Below, piece by piece: positions 1-8,246 of a DNA stretch of 64,000 nt. The position numbers and the translations under genes are program-made. The notes below the pieces were generated by a model. That model saw nothing but the letters and a program-made list of their open reading frames with translations. It did no database searches and was not told the origin of the DNA. Position 1 is the first letter of the stretch; every line of letters begins with the position of its first letter. This DNA comes from Paenibacillus monticola (GTDB lineage Bacteria > Bacillota > Bacilli > Paenibacillales > Paenibacillaceae): contig NZ_WJXB01000016.1 of NCBI RefSeq assembly GCF_009664975.1, positions 62,001 through 126,000 of the forward strand, given 5' to 3'.

Positions 1-119
1 CATTGAATACGAAGACACGTGAAGAATATAAGCAGACAGTGGAAGCTGTCAACCAAGAGACGGAGCAGCTCCGTACAGTGAATGATATTATCGATTTCTA
101 TAAGAATCGTAAATCGTAA
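1..119 (+). CDS. C-terminal end of an unidentified protein (5' truncated by window)
   Basis: An open frame with codons starting at position 3 runs to a TAA at 117-119. It encodes 38 residues rich in Glu, Gln and Lys and ending FYKNRKS, probably an alpha-helical tail. A strong terminator follows 70 nt later, so this is the last gene of its transcript. I do not recognise the family, and too little is present to assign a function. Confidence 0.5.
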   Translation, partial: LNTKTREEYKQTVEAVNQETEQLRTVNDIIDFYKNRKS

Positions 120-186
120 TCTCCATTCGCCAATTATAGAGCAGATCTTCGTGCTTTAGAGATTTGTGATTATATAGCAGGAAACA

Positions 187-236
187 AATAAGCCTTACTG
201 CCGTGAACCTTTTGTTCATTGCAGTAAGGCTTATTT
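187..236. terminator. strong bidirectional intrinsic terminator
   Basis: A perfect 16-bp inverted repeat (arms 187-202 and 221-236) is flanked by A-rich and T-rich sequence on its two sides. It ends the plus-strand gene at the window start and could also stop leftward transcripts. Confidence 0.85.
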
Positions 237-280
237 ATTATCTCCAAAGTCCATCGTAAATATTTCTGGAAAAAGAACAT

Positions 281-306
281 GAAAAAGACCGTCCGAAGAC
301 GGTCTT
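281..306 (-). terminator. intrinsic terminator of the minus-strand small RNA
   Basis: Nine-base arms 285-293 (AAGACCGTC) and 298-306 enclose a 4-nt loop. Read on the minus strand, the stem is followed directly by five T residues. Confidence 0.8.
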
Positions 307-460
307 CTCTACCCGAGGCGCTAGTTTGAAGCTTTGATCCGTATCCCGCGCCACCAACGATAGAAACATTAGCCGTTGGTCCGGGTAAGGGATACGTTCA
401 GCATGTCATGCTTGATGTGAACGCACCTCCTTTCCTTGTGCCAAGAGTATAGCATAATCT
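285..460 (-). ncRNA. candidate structured small RNA with its own terminator
   Basis: On the minus strand a TATACT -10-like box (around 447-452) is followed by an AAGGAGGT-like stretch, with no usable ORF after it. Then come nested perfect stems: GTATCCC (341-347) with GGGATAC (389-395), and ACCAACG (353-359) with CGTTGGT (374-380). An intrinsic terminator follows (arms 285-293 and 298-306, T-run on the minus strand). The only ATG-led frames are 3 and 11 codons long and badly spaced from the ribosome site. It matches no riboswitch family I know. It may be a small RNA or a leader with a tiny peptide. Confidence 0.45.
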
Positions 461-546
461 TTATAGAATATCCATTAAATTTTAGAGGTAATTTATAGAA
501 AATAGTTTAGGAGAATCAACCTATATTTAGGAGTATTAGTGCATTA

Positions 547-597
547 CAATGCCCCCTTCTGCCGGAATTCCTAATATCCCAGTTGAAGGGGGCATTG
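547..597. terminator. intrinsic terminator after the small membrane protein gene
   Basis: A perfect 13-bp stem (547-559 with 585-597, C-rich/G-rich arms) lies 20 nt beyond the stop of the leftward gene ending at 617. It most likely terminates that transcript. Confidence 0.75.
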
Positions 598-616
598 TTG
601 TTGAACATAATTTCAT

Positions 617-799
617 TTACGATTCATCACTGTGTCTAAACTTGAGGAACCCTGTAACGAGAGAGTATAATCCAACAACCACGAGAAGTAATACAGCCCA
701 GAGATAATTGCGCACTGTGTAAGTAAGCGATATCAAAATGAAAAATATAGCGATGCGCAGCACACCTTCATTGATAAACAGGCTCCCATTTCTAGTCAT
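617..799 (-). CDS. small two-helix membrane protein, YgaP-like/DUF2892-like
   Basis: This encodes 60 aa. The ATG at 797-799 is chosen over an upstream in-frame ATG because GAGGAGG sits just before it. The N-terminus reads MTRNGSLFINEGVLRIAIF and is followed by two hydrophobic stretches (about residues 13-30 and 33-52) and a charged tail. The layout of a short polar N-terminus, a glycine/arginine turn and two helices resembles the DUF2892 (YgaP transmembrane) family. That assignment is by impression only. It is monocistronic, with a terminator directly downstream. Confidence 0.65.
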   Translation of the reverse strand: MTRNGSLFINEGVLRIAIFFILISLTYTVRNYLWAVLLLVVVGLYSLVTGFLKFRHSDES

Positions 800-968
800 G
801 ATCTTTAGCCTCCTCAAATGAACTTGATACAATTATTATGATATCACTGAGTCCGCTAACAGGATAGTGAGTCTTGAAAAAAGATTTATAAGTGGGATCA
901 CTTAGCCGTTACCGGCCTTTCCCACTCCTCATAAAATACAGCAATACGAATGAGGAGGTATTTCCTAA

Positions 969-1196
969 GTGGATGCTTATTATAACTGCTTGCGCTGCAT
1001 GAATAAAAAGGTGCGGATTATGACCGTACATGGTCAGCAATACGAAGGAGTTATTACCAATGTGGATGCTAATAATGTGTACTTAAGAACGGAAGGGAAG
1101 GGGCCAATCAAGACTTCTGCCTTCTATCCTTACGGTTATGGTAGTCAAATTCTAACCTTAAGCTTGTTCACCTTATTGGCGATAGCTCTTATTTAG
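969..1196 (+). CDS. small protein with an Sm-like (LSm) N-terminal half
   Basis: This encodes 75 aa from a GTG start at 969, with GAGGAGGT 11 nt upstream. Residues 12-45 (VRIMTVHGQQYEGVITNVD, then NNVYLRT) follow the alternating pattern of an Sm-type beta-barrel: a glycine-containing turn, then V-D at the strand end. A short hydrophobic C-terminus (about 60-75) may be a membrane helix. Similar short proteins are common in Paenibacillus, with no function known to me. A terminator follows 11 nt after the stop. Confidence 0.65.
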   Translation: MDAYYNCLRCMNKKVRIMTVHGQQYEGVITNVDANNVYLRTEGKGPIKTSAFYPYGYGSQILTLSLFTLLAIALI

Positions 1197-1207
1197 AAAG
1201 CTCTTCA

Positions 1208-1251
1208 AGCAAAAACAGACCATCCGGTTATCGAGGTGGTCTGTTTTTGCT
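1208..1251. terminator. convergent bidirectional terminator
   Basis: A perfect 15-bp inverted repeat (1208-1222 and 1237-1251) contains A5 and T5 runs within the arms. It lies between the convergent genes ending at 1196 (+) and 1275 (-) and probably serves both. Confidence 0.85.
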
Positions 1252-1274
1252 GTCTCCGCATTCTTTTCCATGAT

Positions 1275-2204
1275 TTATTGTTGCACTGTGATTGCACCGA
1301 TTTGGGTGCTTAAGGATAATAGGGGGCCACCACCGCCCAGTTCACTCGTGCCATTTGTGGCTCCAGTGATTTGTCCAAGCTCGCTTTCGATATCCAAGCT
1401 GCATTTAAGATCATTGGCTAGAATAGCAGTGAGGCTGCCTATATCACTTTTTACTTTAAGACTGCTTCCGTTCTTCATGTCTGTGATTCCTAGATGAATG
1501 CTGCCTGTGTTGGACTCTACGCTGGATTTGCCAGTGACTTTAGCTCCTTCAATACTAATCGCACCGACATTGCTAACGATGTGGTAAGTACCTTCTAGAT
1601 TATGAAGACTAATTTCTCCGACACGGTTGTTAATTTGATACCTATTAAGGTTAGCAGGAATTTCTATGATGTAGTTAATGCTAAAGTCGGAGTAGCCGTA
1701 TTTGTCTTGTGCCCAGGTCCATAGATCCTTTTTGGCGCTTTCTTTAGGAGTGGTAGATACTTCTAACGTATTCCCGTTAATCTGAATGGAAACTTCAGCG
1801 TGATCCAGAATATCTTGACGATCCGTTGAATGAGCTGAAACGTTATGAGCCATAATGGTGGCACTCACGTTTATGTTGTCTCCAGCAATAGAGGTTATCT
1901 CGATTGTGCCAACTGCGTTATCAATGCTGAGTACGGAGGCAGAATCGATCGCTAGGGAGGCGGAGAGTTCTTTGCTTATACTATTCTCTGTGAGCTCATC
2001 CTTAACCTTGTCAGCCGTATTCTGGACGGTTTGCTCTACATTTGCGGTTGTTTGTCCAATTTCCTGTTTAATGATCTCTCCAATGTTCTGTTCAGCTTCA
2101 TGGTTAGCATCAACTTTGCCTGGTAACGGCCTGCAGCTTGCCAGAAGGGTAGTGGATAGAACCGCAACCGCAGCAAGCATGATCAGCTTATGATTTTTTA
2201 ACAT
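1275..2204 (-). CDS. DUF4097-type beta-helical lipoprotein
   Basis: This encodes 309 aa. Residues 1-24 form a lipoprotein signal peptide with lipobox LLASC (Cys24), so the protein should be anchored on the outer face of the membrane. A charged, probably coiled linker (about 35-85) follows. Residues 90-309 are repeated short beta strands with I-x-G/N turns (for example VGTIEITS, IGSLTAIL), the pattern of the DUF4097 putative adhesin/beta-helix domain. GGGGAC precedes the ATG. DUF4097 proteins often accompany envelope-stress regulators, but no such partner is adjacent here. Confidence 0.8.
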   Translation of the reverse strand: MLKNHKLIMLAAVAVLSTTLLASCRPLPGKVDANHEAEQNIGEIIKQEIGQTTANVEQTVQNTADKVKDELTENSISKELSASLAIDSASVLSIDNAVGTIEITSIAGDNINVSATIMAHNVSAHSTDRQDILDHAEVSIQINGNTLEVSTTPKESAKKDLWTWAQDKYGYSDFSINYIIEIPANLNRYQINNRVGEISLHNLEGTYHIVSNVGAISIEGAKVTGKSSVESNTGSIHLGITDMKNGSSLKVKSDIGSLTAILANDLKCSLDIESELGQITGATNGTSELGGGGPLLSLSTQIGAITVQQ

Positions 2205-2393
2205 TTGATTGTCCCCCTAGATTTATATGTACTTCTCTGATTATATATTATGGGAGAATATTGAAGAATAGGCTGGAGTCCGGTTGTTGTACTGGACTTT
2301 AGACTAGGTGGAGTCCACAACTACAATTCAATTTTCAACTATGCTAAAATAACTTTTATATAGGTGTGAGAACAAGGGGGTGGATGAAGCCGA

Positions 2394-2693
2394 ATGAGCT
2401 ATACAACAGTTATTATTGTGTTGTTGGTATTGGTAGTAATTTATTTTATTTTCCGTGGCCGTTTAACCAAGAATTCAAGTGATCATCGGGCCAATAATAC
2501 CAATAGTAATGGCAATGTTATTTCAATGGACAAGCATCGTAAAACCAAAACAATTTCAGGGGATCAACCCTGCTCGTCATGCAAGAAAAAGAATGGTAAA
2601 TTGGTCTTCTATGCCCAGGAGAATGGAACGGTAGTCGGCTTGTGCAAGGACTGCAAGTCCAAAGCAATAAAGCAGGATATGCTGCCACTCTAA
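2394..2693 (+). CDS. small membrane-anchored zinc-ribbon protein
   Basis: This encodes 99 aa. Residues 3-20 are a single hydrophobic helix (TVIIVLLVLVVIYFIF). A polar Asn-rich linker follows, then a C-terminal zinc ribbon with CSSC at about 60-63 and CKDC at about 84-87. The topology suggests an N-terminal anchor with a cytosolic metal-binding domain. I do not recognise the family. It lies upstream of rplS but is separated by the leader region, so it is probably transcribed separately. Confidence 0.75.
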   Translation: MSYTTVIIVLLVLVVIYFIFRGRLTKNSSDHRANNTNSNGNVISMDKHRKTKTISGDQPCSSCKKKNGKLVFYAQENGTVVGLCKDCKSKAIKQDMLPL

Positions 2694-2756
2694 AATAGTG
2701 GAAATAAGTTGTATTAGCCCTTACGTTATGGTATTATTATCTCTGTTGTGTGGAAT

Positions 2757-2815
2757 ACGGTGGTCCTCTGCTGATAATGATGAAGTTATAGTTTTTCTGA
2801 AGAGGCAAGAACACC
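2757..2815 (+). promoter_or_regulatory. candidate ribosomal protein L19 leader structure
   Basis: Upstream of rplS, GGTG (2759-2762) and CCTCT (2765-2769) can pair with AGAGG (2801-2805) and CACC (2812-2815). That gives a two-part stem ending just before the ribosome site. Firmicutes rplS genes are known to carry an autoregulatory L19 leader. Assignment rests on position and pairing, not on a covariance-model match. Confidence 0.5.
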
Positions 2816-2838
2816 TGTACGGAAGGAGGAAGACCTTA

Positions 2839-3183
2839 ATGAATATCCTAGAATTAGTAACTCAAGAACAACTTCGCAAAGATATCCCGAGTTTTCGCCC
2901 GGGTGACACTTTGAAAGTGCACGTAAAAGTTATCGAGGGAACTCGTGAGCGTATCCAGTTGTTCGAAGGCGTTGTAATCAAACGTCGCGGCGGTGGTATC
3001 GGTGAAACTTTTACAGTTCGTAAAATTTCTTACGGTGTTGGCGTGGAAAGAACATTCCCGCTCAACTCGCCTAAACTCGAGAAAATCGAAGTAGCTCGCC
3101 GTGGTAAAGTGCGTCGTGCGAAGCTTTATTATCTTCGTGACCTGCGCGGTAAAGCTGCGAGAATTAAAGAAATCCGTCGCTAG
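2839..3183 (+). CDS. rplS: 50S ribosomal protein L19
   Basis: This encodes 114 aa, the usual L19 length. The start at 2839 follows GGAAGGAGGA; the open frame extends 47 codons further upstream, but that part is leader. It has the family signatures FRPGDTLKVHVKV, FEGVVIKRRGGG and FTVRKISYGVGVERTFPLNSP. L19 sits at the 30S-50S interface near the A site. A strong terminator follows, so it is separable from lepB. Confidence 0.97.
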   Translation: MNILELVTQEQLRKDIPSFRPGDTLKVHVKVIEGTRERIQLFEGVVIKRRGGGIGETFTVRKISYGVGVERTFPLNSPKLEKIEVARRGKVRRAKLYYLRDLRGKAARIKEIRR

Positions 3184-3196
3184 TATAGCGAACAAG

Positions 3197-3224
3197 GAAA
3201 GGGGCTTGAATTCAAGCCCCTTTC
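3197..3224 (+). terminator. intrinsic terminator after rplS
   Basis: A perfect 28-nt palindrome (14-bp arms centred at 3210/3211, containing GGGGCTTGAA) is followed by CGTTTTC, 13 nt after the rplS stop. Confidence 0.85.
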
Positions 3225-3521
3225 GTTTTCTGATAGGCAAGAATTAATTTCCGTTAACTGTTTTTTGCACCATGAGTTCTGAATTCAATGCATGACATAT
3301 ATAGAGCGCTGGGGATCGGCTTCTCCGAAAAGGCCTCCTGAAGGAATATCTATGGAGGGGTTTTTGGTAGAGGTTTTTTTGAAATTTACAGAAGTATAAG
3401 ATTAATTAAATACTCCATCCTTATATTTTACGAGAAACGGATGCCGCCCTTGTAAAAGTCGGCTCAGCCGTTTCTTCTTGTGTTGTATTGCTGGTGTGGC
3501 ATAAAGAGAGGACGGTGAACT
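3225..3521. other. non-coding gap between rplS and lepB
   Basis: No gene is seen in these 297 nt. There is a weak hairpin with a T-tract (CCTCC 3334-3338, GGAGG 3354-3358, then five T). A second imperfect hairpin pairs GAAACGG with CCGTTTC at about 3434-3475, just upstream of lepB. Either may act as a terminator or attenuator for lepB. Confidence 0.4.
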
Positions 3522-4142
3522 ATGCAGCAGGATTTGCTGGAGGGACAGGGTGAGACTGGGGAGTCTACCCCGCAGAAACCTCGTAAACAGAAGAACGAAG
3601 TATTGGAATGGATCAAGGCGATTGCGATTGCTTTAGTTCTGGTGATTCTGATCCGCTGGTTGTTATTCAAACCGTTTATTGTCGATGGACCTTCCATGAA
3701 GCCTAATTTCCATACAGGAGAACGGGTTATTGTAAATGAAGTATTGTACGATATAAGGTCTCCGAAACGGGGCGAGGTTATCGTGTTCCATGTGCCTTCA
3801 GAAGGCAGAGACTTCATTAAACGCGTGATAGGTGTGGCTGGAGACACGATAAAAGTAGAGGGGGATGTCGTTACCGTTAACGGCGAACCTGTGAACGAAA
3901 CGTACATTCAAGGGGCTATTGATGCAGCGCATAATAATAACGCCTTGTACAATAATAAGAACTTCCCTAACGAAGATTTCACGGATGGCACAGTGCCAGA
4001 AGGGCATGTATACGTAATGGGCGACAACCGCTCAGATAGTACGGACAGCCGAATGATCGGATATGTACCACTAGGTGATATTGTCGGTCGGGCAGATTTG
4101 ATATTCTGGCCGGTAAAAGACATCGAAATGATTAACCATTAA
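3522..4142 (+). CDS. lepB: type I signal peptidase
   Basis: This encodes 206 aa. It has a short cytosolic N-terminus, one membrane helix (about 31-48), then an extracellular catalytic domain. The Ser/Lys dyad is visible as Ser58 in DGPSMKP and Lys100 in FIKRVIG. The conserved GDNRSDSTDSR box lies near 168. It releases secreted proteins by cutting Sec/Tat signal peptides. A single helix and about 200 aa are typical of Bacillota enzymes. The start has GAGAGGACGGTG upstream. A gene with ribosome-assembly function follows 29 nt later, as usual in this locus. Confidence 0.96.
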   Translation: MQQDLLEGQGETGESTPQKPRKQKNEVLEWIKAIAIALVLVILIRWLLFKPFIVDGPSMKPNFHTGERVIVNEVLYDIRSPKRGEVIVFHVPSEGRDFIKRVIGVAGDTIKVEGDVVTVNGEPVNETYIQGAIDAAHNNNALYNNKNFPNEDFTDGTVPEGHVYVMGDNRSDSTDSRMIGYVPLGDIVGRADLIFWPVKDIEMINH

Positions 4143-4171
4143 AGCAACAGAAGTCAAAGGAGGTGACGGCA

Positions 4172-5032
4172 ATGGCCATTCAATGGTTTCCTGGTCATAT
4201 GACGAAGGCTAGACGGCAAATCGAGGCTAAGTTGAAGCTGATTGATGTTGTAATAGAACTGCTCGATTCCCGTCTTCCTCTTTCCAGCCGCAATCCGATG
4301 ATTGACGATATTTTGCGGGACAAGCCAAGGCTGATTATTTTGAATAAAGCGGATTTAGCCGATCCGGAAGCCACGCGGAAATGGCTGGCTTACTTTAAAG
4401 CTGAAGGACACACGGCATTTCCGGTAGATGCATCTACTGGAACGGGGATCAAGGAAATTCCAGAGCAGGTCAAAATACTGCTGAAGGAAAAGATCGACCG
4501 GCAAATTGCCAGAGGAATGAATCCACGGGCAATGCGTGCCCTAATCGTTGGAATCCCGAATGTAGGGAAGTCTACATTGATTAACAAGATGGCCGGAAGA
4601 CATATCGCCGCTGTCGGGGACCGTCCAGGTGTAACTAAAGGTCAACAGTGGATTAAGACGGGTGGTAATTTGGAACTCTTGGACACTCCTGGTATTCTGT
4701 GGCCGAAGTTCGAAGACCAAGAAGTGGGTTACCGACTGGCCGTAACTGGCGCAATCAAGGAAGAAATCCTCAACATTGAGGAGATCGCATTCTACGCTGT
4801 GAAGTATTTAGTAACTGATTATGGCTCTAGATTTCAAGAACGTTTTGGAATTGACAAGCTTCCTGAGGATCTGAGTAATCCGGATGAGATTGTGGCAGTT
4901 CTAGAAGCAGTGGGCCGAAAGCGCGGTTGTCTGATTAGCGGTGGACGGGTAGATTTGGAGAAAGCTTCCCGTACTTTGCTGCATGAGCTGCGTGCGGGTA
5001 AGCTTGGGCGCTTCACGTTAGAAACACCTTGA
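4172..5032 (+). CDS. rbgA: ribosome biogenesis GTPase RbgA (YlqF)
   Basis: This encodes 286 aa from the ATG at 4172 (AAAGGAGGTGACGGCA upstream). An earlier in-frame GTG lies inside the Shine-Dalgarno and is rejected. It is a circularly permuted GTPase: G4 NKAD precedes G1 GIPNVGKST, G2 lies near the GVTKG segment, and G3 is DTPG. The N-terminal MAIQWFPGHMTKA is characteristic. In Bacillus RbgA is needed for late 50S assembly, so its place next to rplS and rnhB fits. A terminator follows. Confidence 0.96.
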   Translation: MAIQWFPGHMTKARRQIEAKLKLIDVVIELLDSRLPLSSRNPMIDDILRDKPRLIILNKADLADPEATRKWLAYFKAEGHTAFPVDASTGTGIKEIPEQVKILLKEKIDRQIARGMNPRAMRALIVGIPNVGKSTLINKMAGRHIAAVGDRPGVTKGQQWIKTGGNLELLDTPGILWPKFEDQEVGYRLAVTGAIKEEILNIEEIAFYAVKYLVTDYGSRFQERFGIDKLPEDLSNPDEIVAVLEAVGRKRGCLISGGRVDLEKASRTLLHELRAGKLGRFTLETP

Positions 5033-5070
5033 TATGGAATATACTTAACGTTTAATAGACTGGGTATGGA

Positions 5071-5104
5071 AGAGCCATCCGAAATTGGGATGGCTCTTTT
5101 TGTT
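5071..5104 (+). terminator. intrinsic terminator after rbgA
   Basis: Arms AGAGCCATCC (5071-5080) and 5088-5097 enclose a 7-nt loop, followed by a T-rich run. Confidence 0.85.
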
Positions 5105-5249
5105 TTTGGGACTATACAAAGCCTGTGAGCAAAGGACCACTTTATTGAACGGCAAAACTATGAAATAAGTGGGATGCCCTGACTTGCATTACTATGTTAA
5201 GCTGAGTTGTAGAGATTAGGGATAAATTGTAGATGGTGGTGGAAGTAAG

Positions 5250-5882
5250 ATGAGCACAATAGATATAGATATGTTATTTTACGAAAAAGAGGTTTGGGAG
5301 CAATCCTACCGCAGCATTGCTGGAGTTGATGAAGTAGGTAGAGGTTGTCTATTCGGGGATGTGGTTGCAGCTGCGGTAATTTTGCCGATGGGATTAATTA
5401 TCGAAGGCGTGGATGATTCCAAGAAACTGACCGCTAAGAAGAGGGACTCTTTATTCGAGATTATCATGGAGCAAGCGTTGGCGGTTGGAGTGGGATACGT
5501 CGATTCAAGTGTGATTGATGAGATTAATATAAAGCAAGCGTCACGACTGGCCATGAAAAAAGCGGTTGAGGGTCTTAGCCATCCACCTGATTATATGCTT
5601 ATAGATGCAGAGAAAGTAGACTTGCCATTACCGCAGCGGGCGATCATTAAAGGAGATGCTAACAGTCAATCTATTGCTGCAGCATCTATTGTTGCCAAGG
5701 TAACGCGGGACAGACTCTGTGCAGGCCTGTGGGAGGAACTATATCCGAATTACGGTATTGCGATACATAAAGGTTATGCAACTAAGCTGCATCGGCAGCA
5801 GATTACAGCACTAGGTCCAACGGATATGCATCGGCGCAGCTTTCTTGGAAACATACTGGCAGAGCAGCAGACGCTGTTCTAG
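5250..5882 (+). CDS. rnhB: ribonuclease HII
   Basis: This encodes 210 aa. Catalytic motifs are GVDEVGRG (Asp/Glu pair, about 26-27), the DDSKKL substrate-binding loop, the central LIDAEKVDLP region carrying an acidic residue, and IKGDANSQSIAAASIVAKVTRD. The enzyme removes ribonucleotides from DNA and RNA of RNA-DNA hybrids. The usual GPLAGPVVAAAV segment reads GCLFGDVVAAAV here, a mild divergence near the active site. The order rplS-ylqF-rnhB-ylqG is conserved in Bacillota. Confidence 0.95.
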   Translation: MSTIDIDMLFYEKEVWEQSYRSIAGVDEVGRGCLFGDVVAAAVILPMGLIIEGVDDSKKLTAKKRDSLFEIIMEQALAVGVGYVDSSVIDEINIKQASRLAMKKAVEGLSHPPDYMLIDAEKVDLPLPQRAIIKGDANSQSIAAASIVAKVTRDRLCAGLWEELYPNYGIAIHKGYATKLHRQQITALGPTDMHRRSFLGNILAEQQTLF

Positions 5883-5963
5883 ATTATGACTGGACATCTT
5901 ATAAAAGCAGTATAAATACCGATATAGATTAGAAGTGAGAACATTGGAGGGAGGAGAAACGCT

Positions 5964-8246
5964 ATGAATATCGGATCACTGATTCGCGGCTTGCTTGGAG
6001 ATAATAAGCTAGGGGAGCCTAAGTCCTTAGAGTTGAAGGAAGGGCAAATCGTGCGTGGTGTCGTTCTAAGTGTATCGGATTCGGGCAAGGAAGCCGTTGT
6101 GCAGATTCAAGGGACACCCGTTCGCGCGGAACTGGAGACTCCTCTACAGCCGGGGCAAACGTTGAACTTACAGGTTGGCCAGCCTGGCGAAGGCGGATTA
6201 CCGGTATTGAAGCCGGTCTCCCTCGGCGAAGCTGCACTAGTCTCTCCACAAAGTATGGGAGAGGCTTTGGAGTCACTTGGTTTGGGTGATTCCAAAGCAG
6301 GACGTGAGATTATACAGGCCATGCACTCCGGGGGTTTAGCATTAACCAAAGAAACAACGGCGAAGCTGGATGCTGTGATGAATGCCAAGCCTGCCGGTGT
6401 ACCTGCAACAGAGTGGCTGGAAGCCGCTGTGATTTCTGTGAAGAGAGGGCTACCAGTTACTACTGAGAGTGTGAAAGGTCTGCAGCAGGCTGTGTTTGGG
6501 CCGCAGTTGCATCAGCTTTTGGCTACGCTGGAGGAGAGTTTAAGCCTTTGGGCAGGTCAGGAAGCCGGGAAAAGCGCCTTGCCCGCTGGAACAGGAGAGC
6601 AGAAGCTAACTATACCTCAAGCTTCAGGAACAGCAAGCGCTTTGATAGTTGGTGCCGCAGCTGCGGGGAACGAGCAGATTGTCAATTCCCAGCCGGGTAA
6701 AGCTGGCGTACAGACTACGGGAGCTGTATCTGAAGAGCAACCTGTGACAGCTGGTACGATTCTAGCCACAGAGTCTGGAAACAAGGCGAGTCCTGCAGGG
6801 AGTGTAGCTGTCCCAAGCTTAGCCAAACCGGAGATTAGTGGCTCAGGAGCTGCAGTAGTTGTTAATGTTCCAGAAGCTTCTGAAGACAACGCTGGAACTG
6901 CTGAGAGTCGGGTAGCGGCGGATACTGGAAAAACTGGAGCTGGGGCTAAAGGTAATACGGCAGCTGCGGAACCCGCTAAAGTGTCTATTCCTGCTAGCGG
7001 TAACAGTGCCCCTAGCGGTGTAGTCGCAAATGAAGTTGGTGCAGAGACGGAACAGAGTAGTGCGGCTGTGCGTTCCGGAGCAGCGCCGGAACGTACAGAT
7101 ATCGCTAGAGCCGCGGCTACAGGCGCCGCTCTAGCAGGAGAGGCTGCTGGGAAGACTACAGCAGCACCAAGCGGCACGGCCCTGCTCGCGAAGCTGCAGG
7201 GCGTACTTACTGAGCTGCGCGGCACAGTGCCGCAGCTCGCCGTTGCCGTAACCGCTCCGCCCGCTAACGCGGCGGAGCCACAGCAAGCCCCTGCGGCAAT
7301 CGTGCCGCCGCAGGGTGCCATAACCGCTCCGCCCGCTAACGCGGCGGAGCCAAAGCAAGCTCCTGCGGCAATCGTGCCGCCGCAGGTTGCCGTAACCGCT
7401 CCGCCCGCTGGCGCAGCGGAGCCAAAGCAGGCCCCTGCGGCAACAGTGCTGCCGCAGGGTGCCACAATAGCCCCGCCTGCAACAGCGGCGGGGCAGCCCG
7501 CCACCCCCGACATAGAGTCGTGGGTGGGGCGGGTGCTTAAGCTTCTCGGTGCGGAGCACGAGCAGCAGGCCGTGCGCGGCGTCGTGGCTGGCGTAGCCGC
7601 CGAGACGCGTCCGGCGGCAGCTGTGCTGGCGGCTGCCGGGCGTGAAGCGCAGCTGGTACCTGCTGCGCTTCAATCGCTCAGCGGCGGAGATCAGGCCGCT
7701 GATACGCTGAAGGGCCTGCTGCTGCAGGTGCTTGGCAGCAGCGATGTTCCACCTGCGGTTAAAGAAGCCGCAGGCCAGTTGGTGCAGCAGCTGACTGGGC
7801 AACAGCTGCTGCTGAATACAGACCGTACAGCACCGTTCGCGCAGGTTACCCTATTCCTGCCGCTTCAGGGTTCGGATGGTCAGGAGACCGCCTCCGTGCA
7901 TATACAGTCGCGGCGGGGTCGCAAGGGAGAACTGGATGCTGCGAACTGCCGTCTCTGGTTCGATCTGAACATGAAGCAGTTAGGGCAGACATTGGTCGAT
8001 GTACAAGTGGTTGACCGTATGGTTAGCCTCAAGCTGCACAATAATGATCCATGGGTGCTTGAACTGCTGGAACAGAGTCGTGACGATATCAAGACCTCCG
8101 TAGAGTCGATTGGCTACCAGCTATCTGGGTTGAGAACTGAGCCCCTGCCGGAGAAGAATATTATGAATGATCTTACCGGCAACAACGTTGGGAAACTGGC
8201 CGACTATGTTCCTGATTCCTACAAAGGAGTAGATTTCCGCATATGA
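5964..8246 (+). CDS. ylqG: FliK/YlqG-like protein with hook-length-control-type C-terminus
   Basis: This encodes 760 aa, start after GGAGGGAGGAG. An OB-like N-terminal segment (about 25-95, EGQIVRGVVLSVSD) leads into a long low-complexity Ala/Pro/Gly middle (about 200-510). The C-terminal part (about 600-730) resembles the Flg_hook domain of FliK (LFLPLQGSDGQETASVHI, then LWFDLNMKQLGQTLVDVQ). Bacillus has YlqG in this position, upstream of the FlhB-like ylqH. The pairing with a FlhB-type switch partner suggests a relict or alternative export-control pair, with no flagellar genes nearby. Start codons of ylqH overlap its stop. Confidence 0.75.
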   Translation: MNIGSLIRGLLGDNKLGEPKSLELKEGQIVRGVVLSVSDSGKEAVVQIQGTPVRAELETPLQPGQTLNLQVGQPGEGGLPVLKPVSLGEAALVSPQSMGEALESLGLGDSKAGREIIQAMHSGGLALTKETTAKLDAVMNAKPAGVPATEWLEAAVISVKRGLPVTTESVKGLQQAVFGPQLHQLLATLEESLSLWAGQEAGKSALPAGTGEQKLTIPQASGTASALIVGAAAAGNEQIVNSQPGKAGVQTTGAVSEEQPVTAGTILATESGNKASPAGSVAVPSLAKPEISGSGAAVVVNVPEASEDNAGTAESRVAADTGKTGAGAKGNTAAAEPAKVSIPASGNSAPSGVVANEVGAETEQSSAAVRSGAAPERTDIARAAATGAALAGEAAGKTTAAPSGTALLAKLQGVLTELRGTVPQLAVAVTAPPANAAEPQQAPAAIVPPQGAITAPPANAAEPKQAPAAIVPPQVAVTAPPAGAAEPKQAPAATVLPQGATIAPPATAAGQPATPDIESWVGRVLKLLGAEHEQQAVRGVVAGVAAETRPAAAVLAAAGREAQLVPAALQSLSGGDQAADTLKGLLLQVLGSSDVPPAVKEAAGQLVQQLTGQQLLLNTDRTAPFAQVTLFLPLQGSDGQETASVHIQSRRGRKGELDAANCRLWFDLNMKQLGQTLVDVQVVDRMVSLKLHNNDPWVLELLEQSRDDIKTSVESIGYQLSGLRTEPLPEKNIMNDLTGNNVGKLADYVPDSYKGVDFRI
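7254..7494 (+). repeat. 72-bp tandem repeat inside ylqG, each unit with two hairpins
   Basis: About 3.3 units of 72 bp start at 7254, 7326, 7398 and 7470 (the last is degenerate). They encode a 24-residue unit starting APPANAAEP. In the first two units GCTCCGCC pairs with GGCGGAGC and CCTGCGGC with GCCGCAGG, each across a 9-nt loop. Later units are diverged. The reading frame is kept because 72 is divisible by 3. Confidence 0.85.

Noticed and set aside
2698..2838. N-terminal extension of L19
   Set aside because: L19 proteins start at MNILE-like sequence; the upstream part holds the leader structure and ribosome site.
4163..4171. GTG start of rbgA at 4163
   Set aside because: The GTG lies within the AGGAGGTGA Shine-Dalgarno; the next ATG begins the family-typical MAIQWFPGHM.
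6617..7513. 298-codon open frame on the minus strand
   Set aside because: It is antisense to the GC-rich, Ala/Pro-coding repeat region of ylqG, with Ala/Gly/Pro low-complexity content and no ribosome site.
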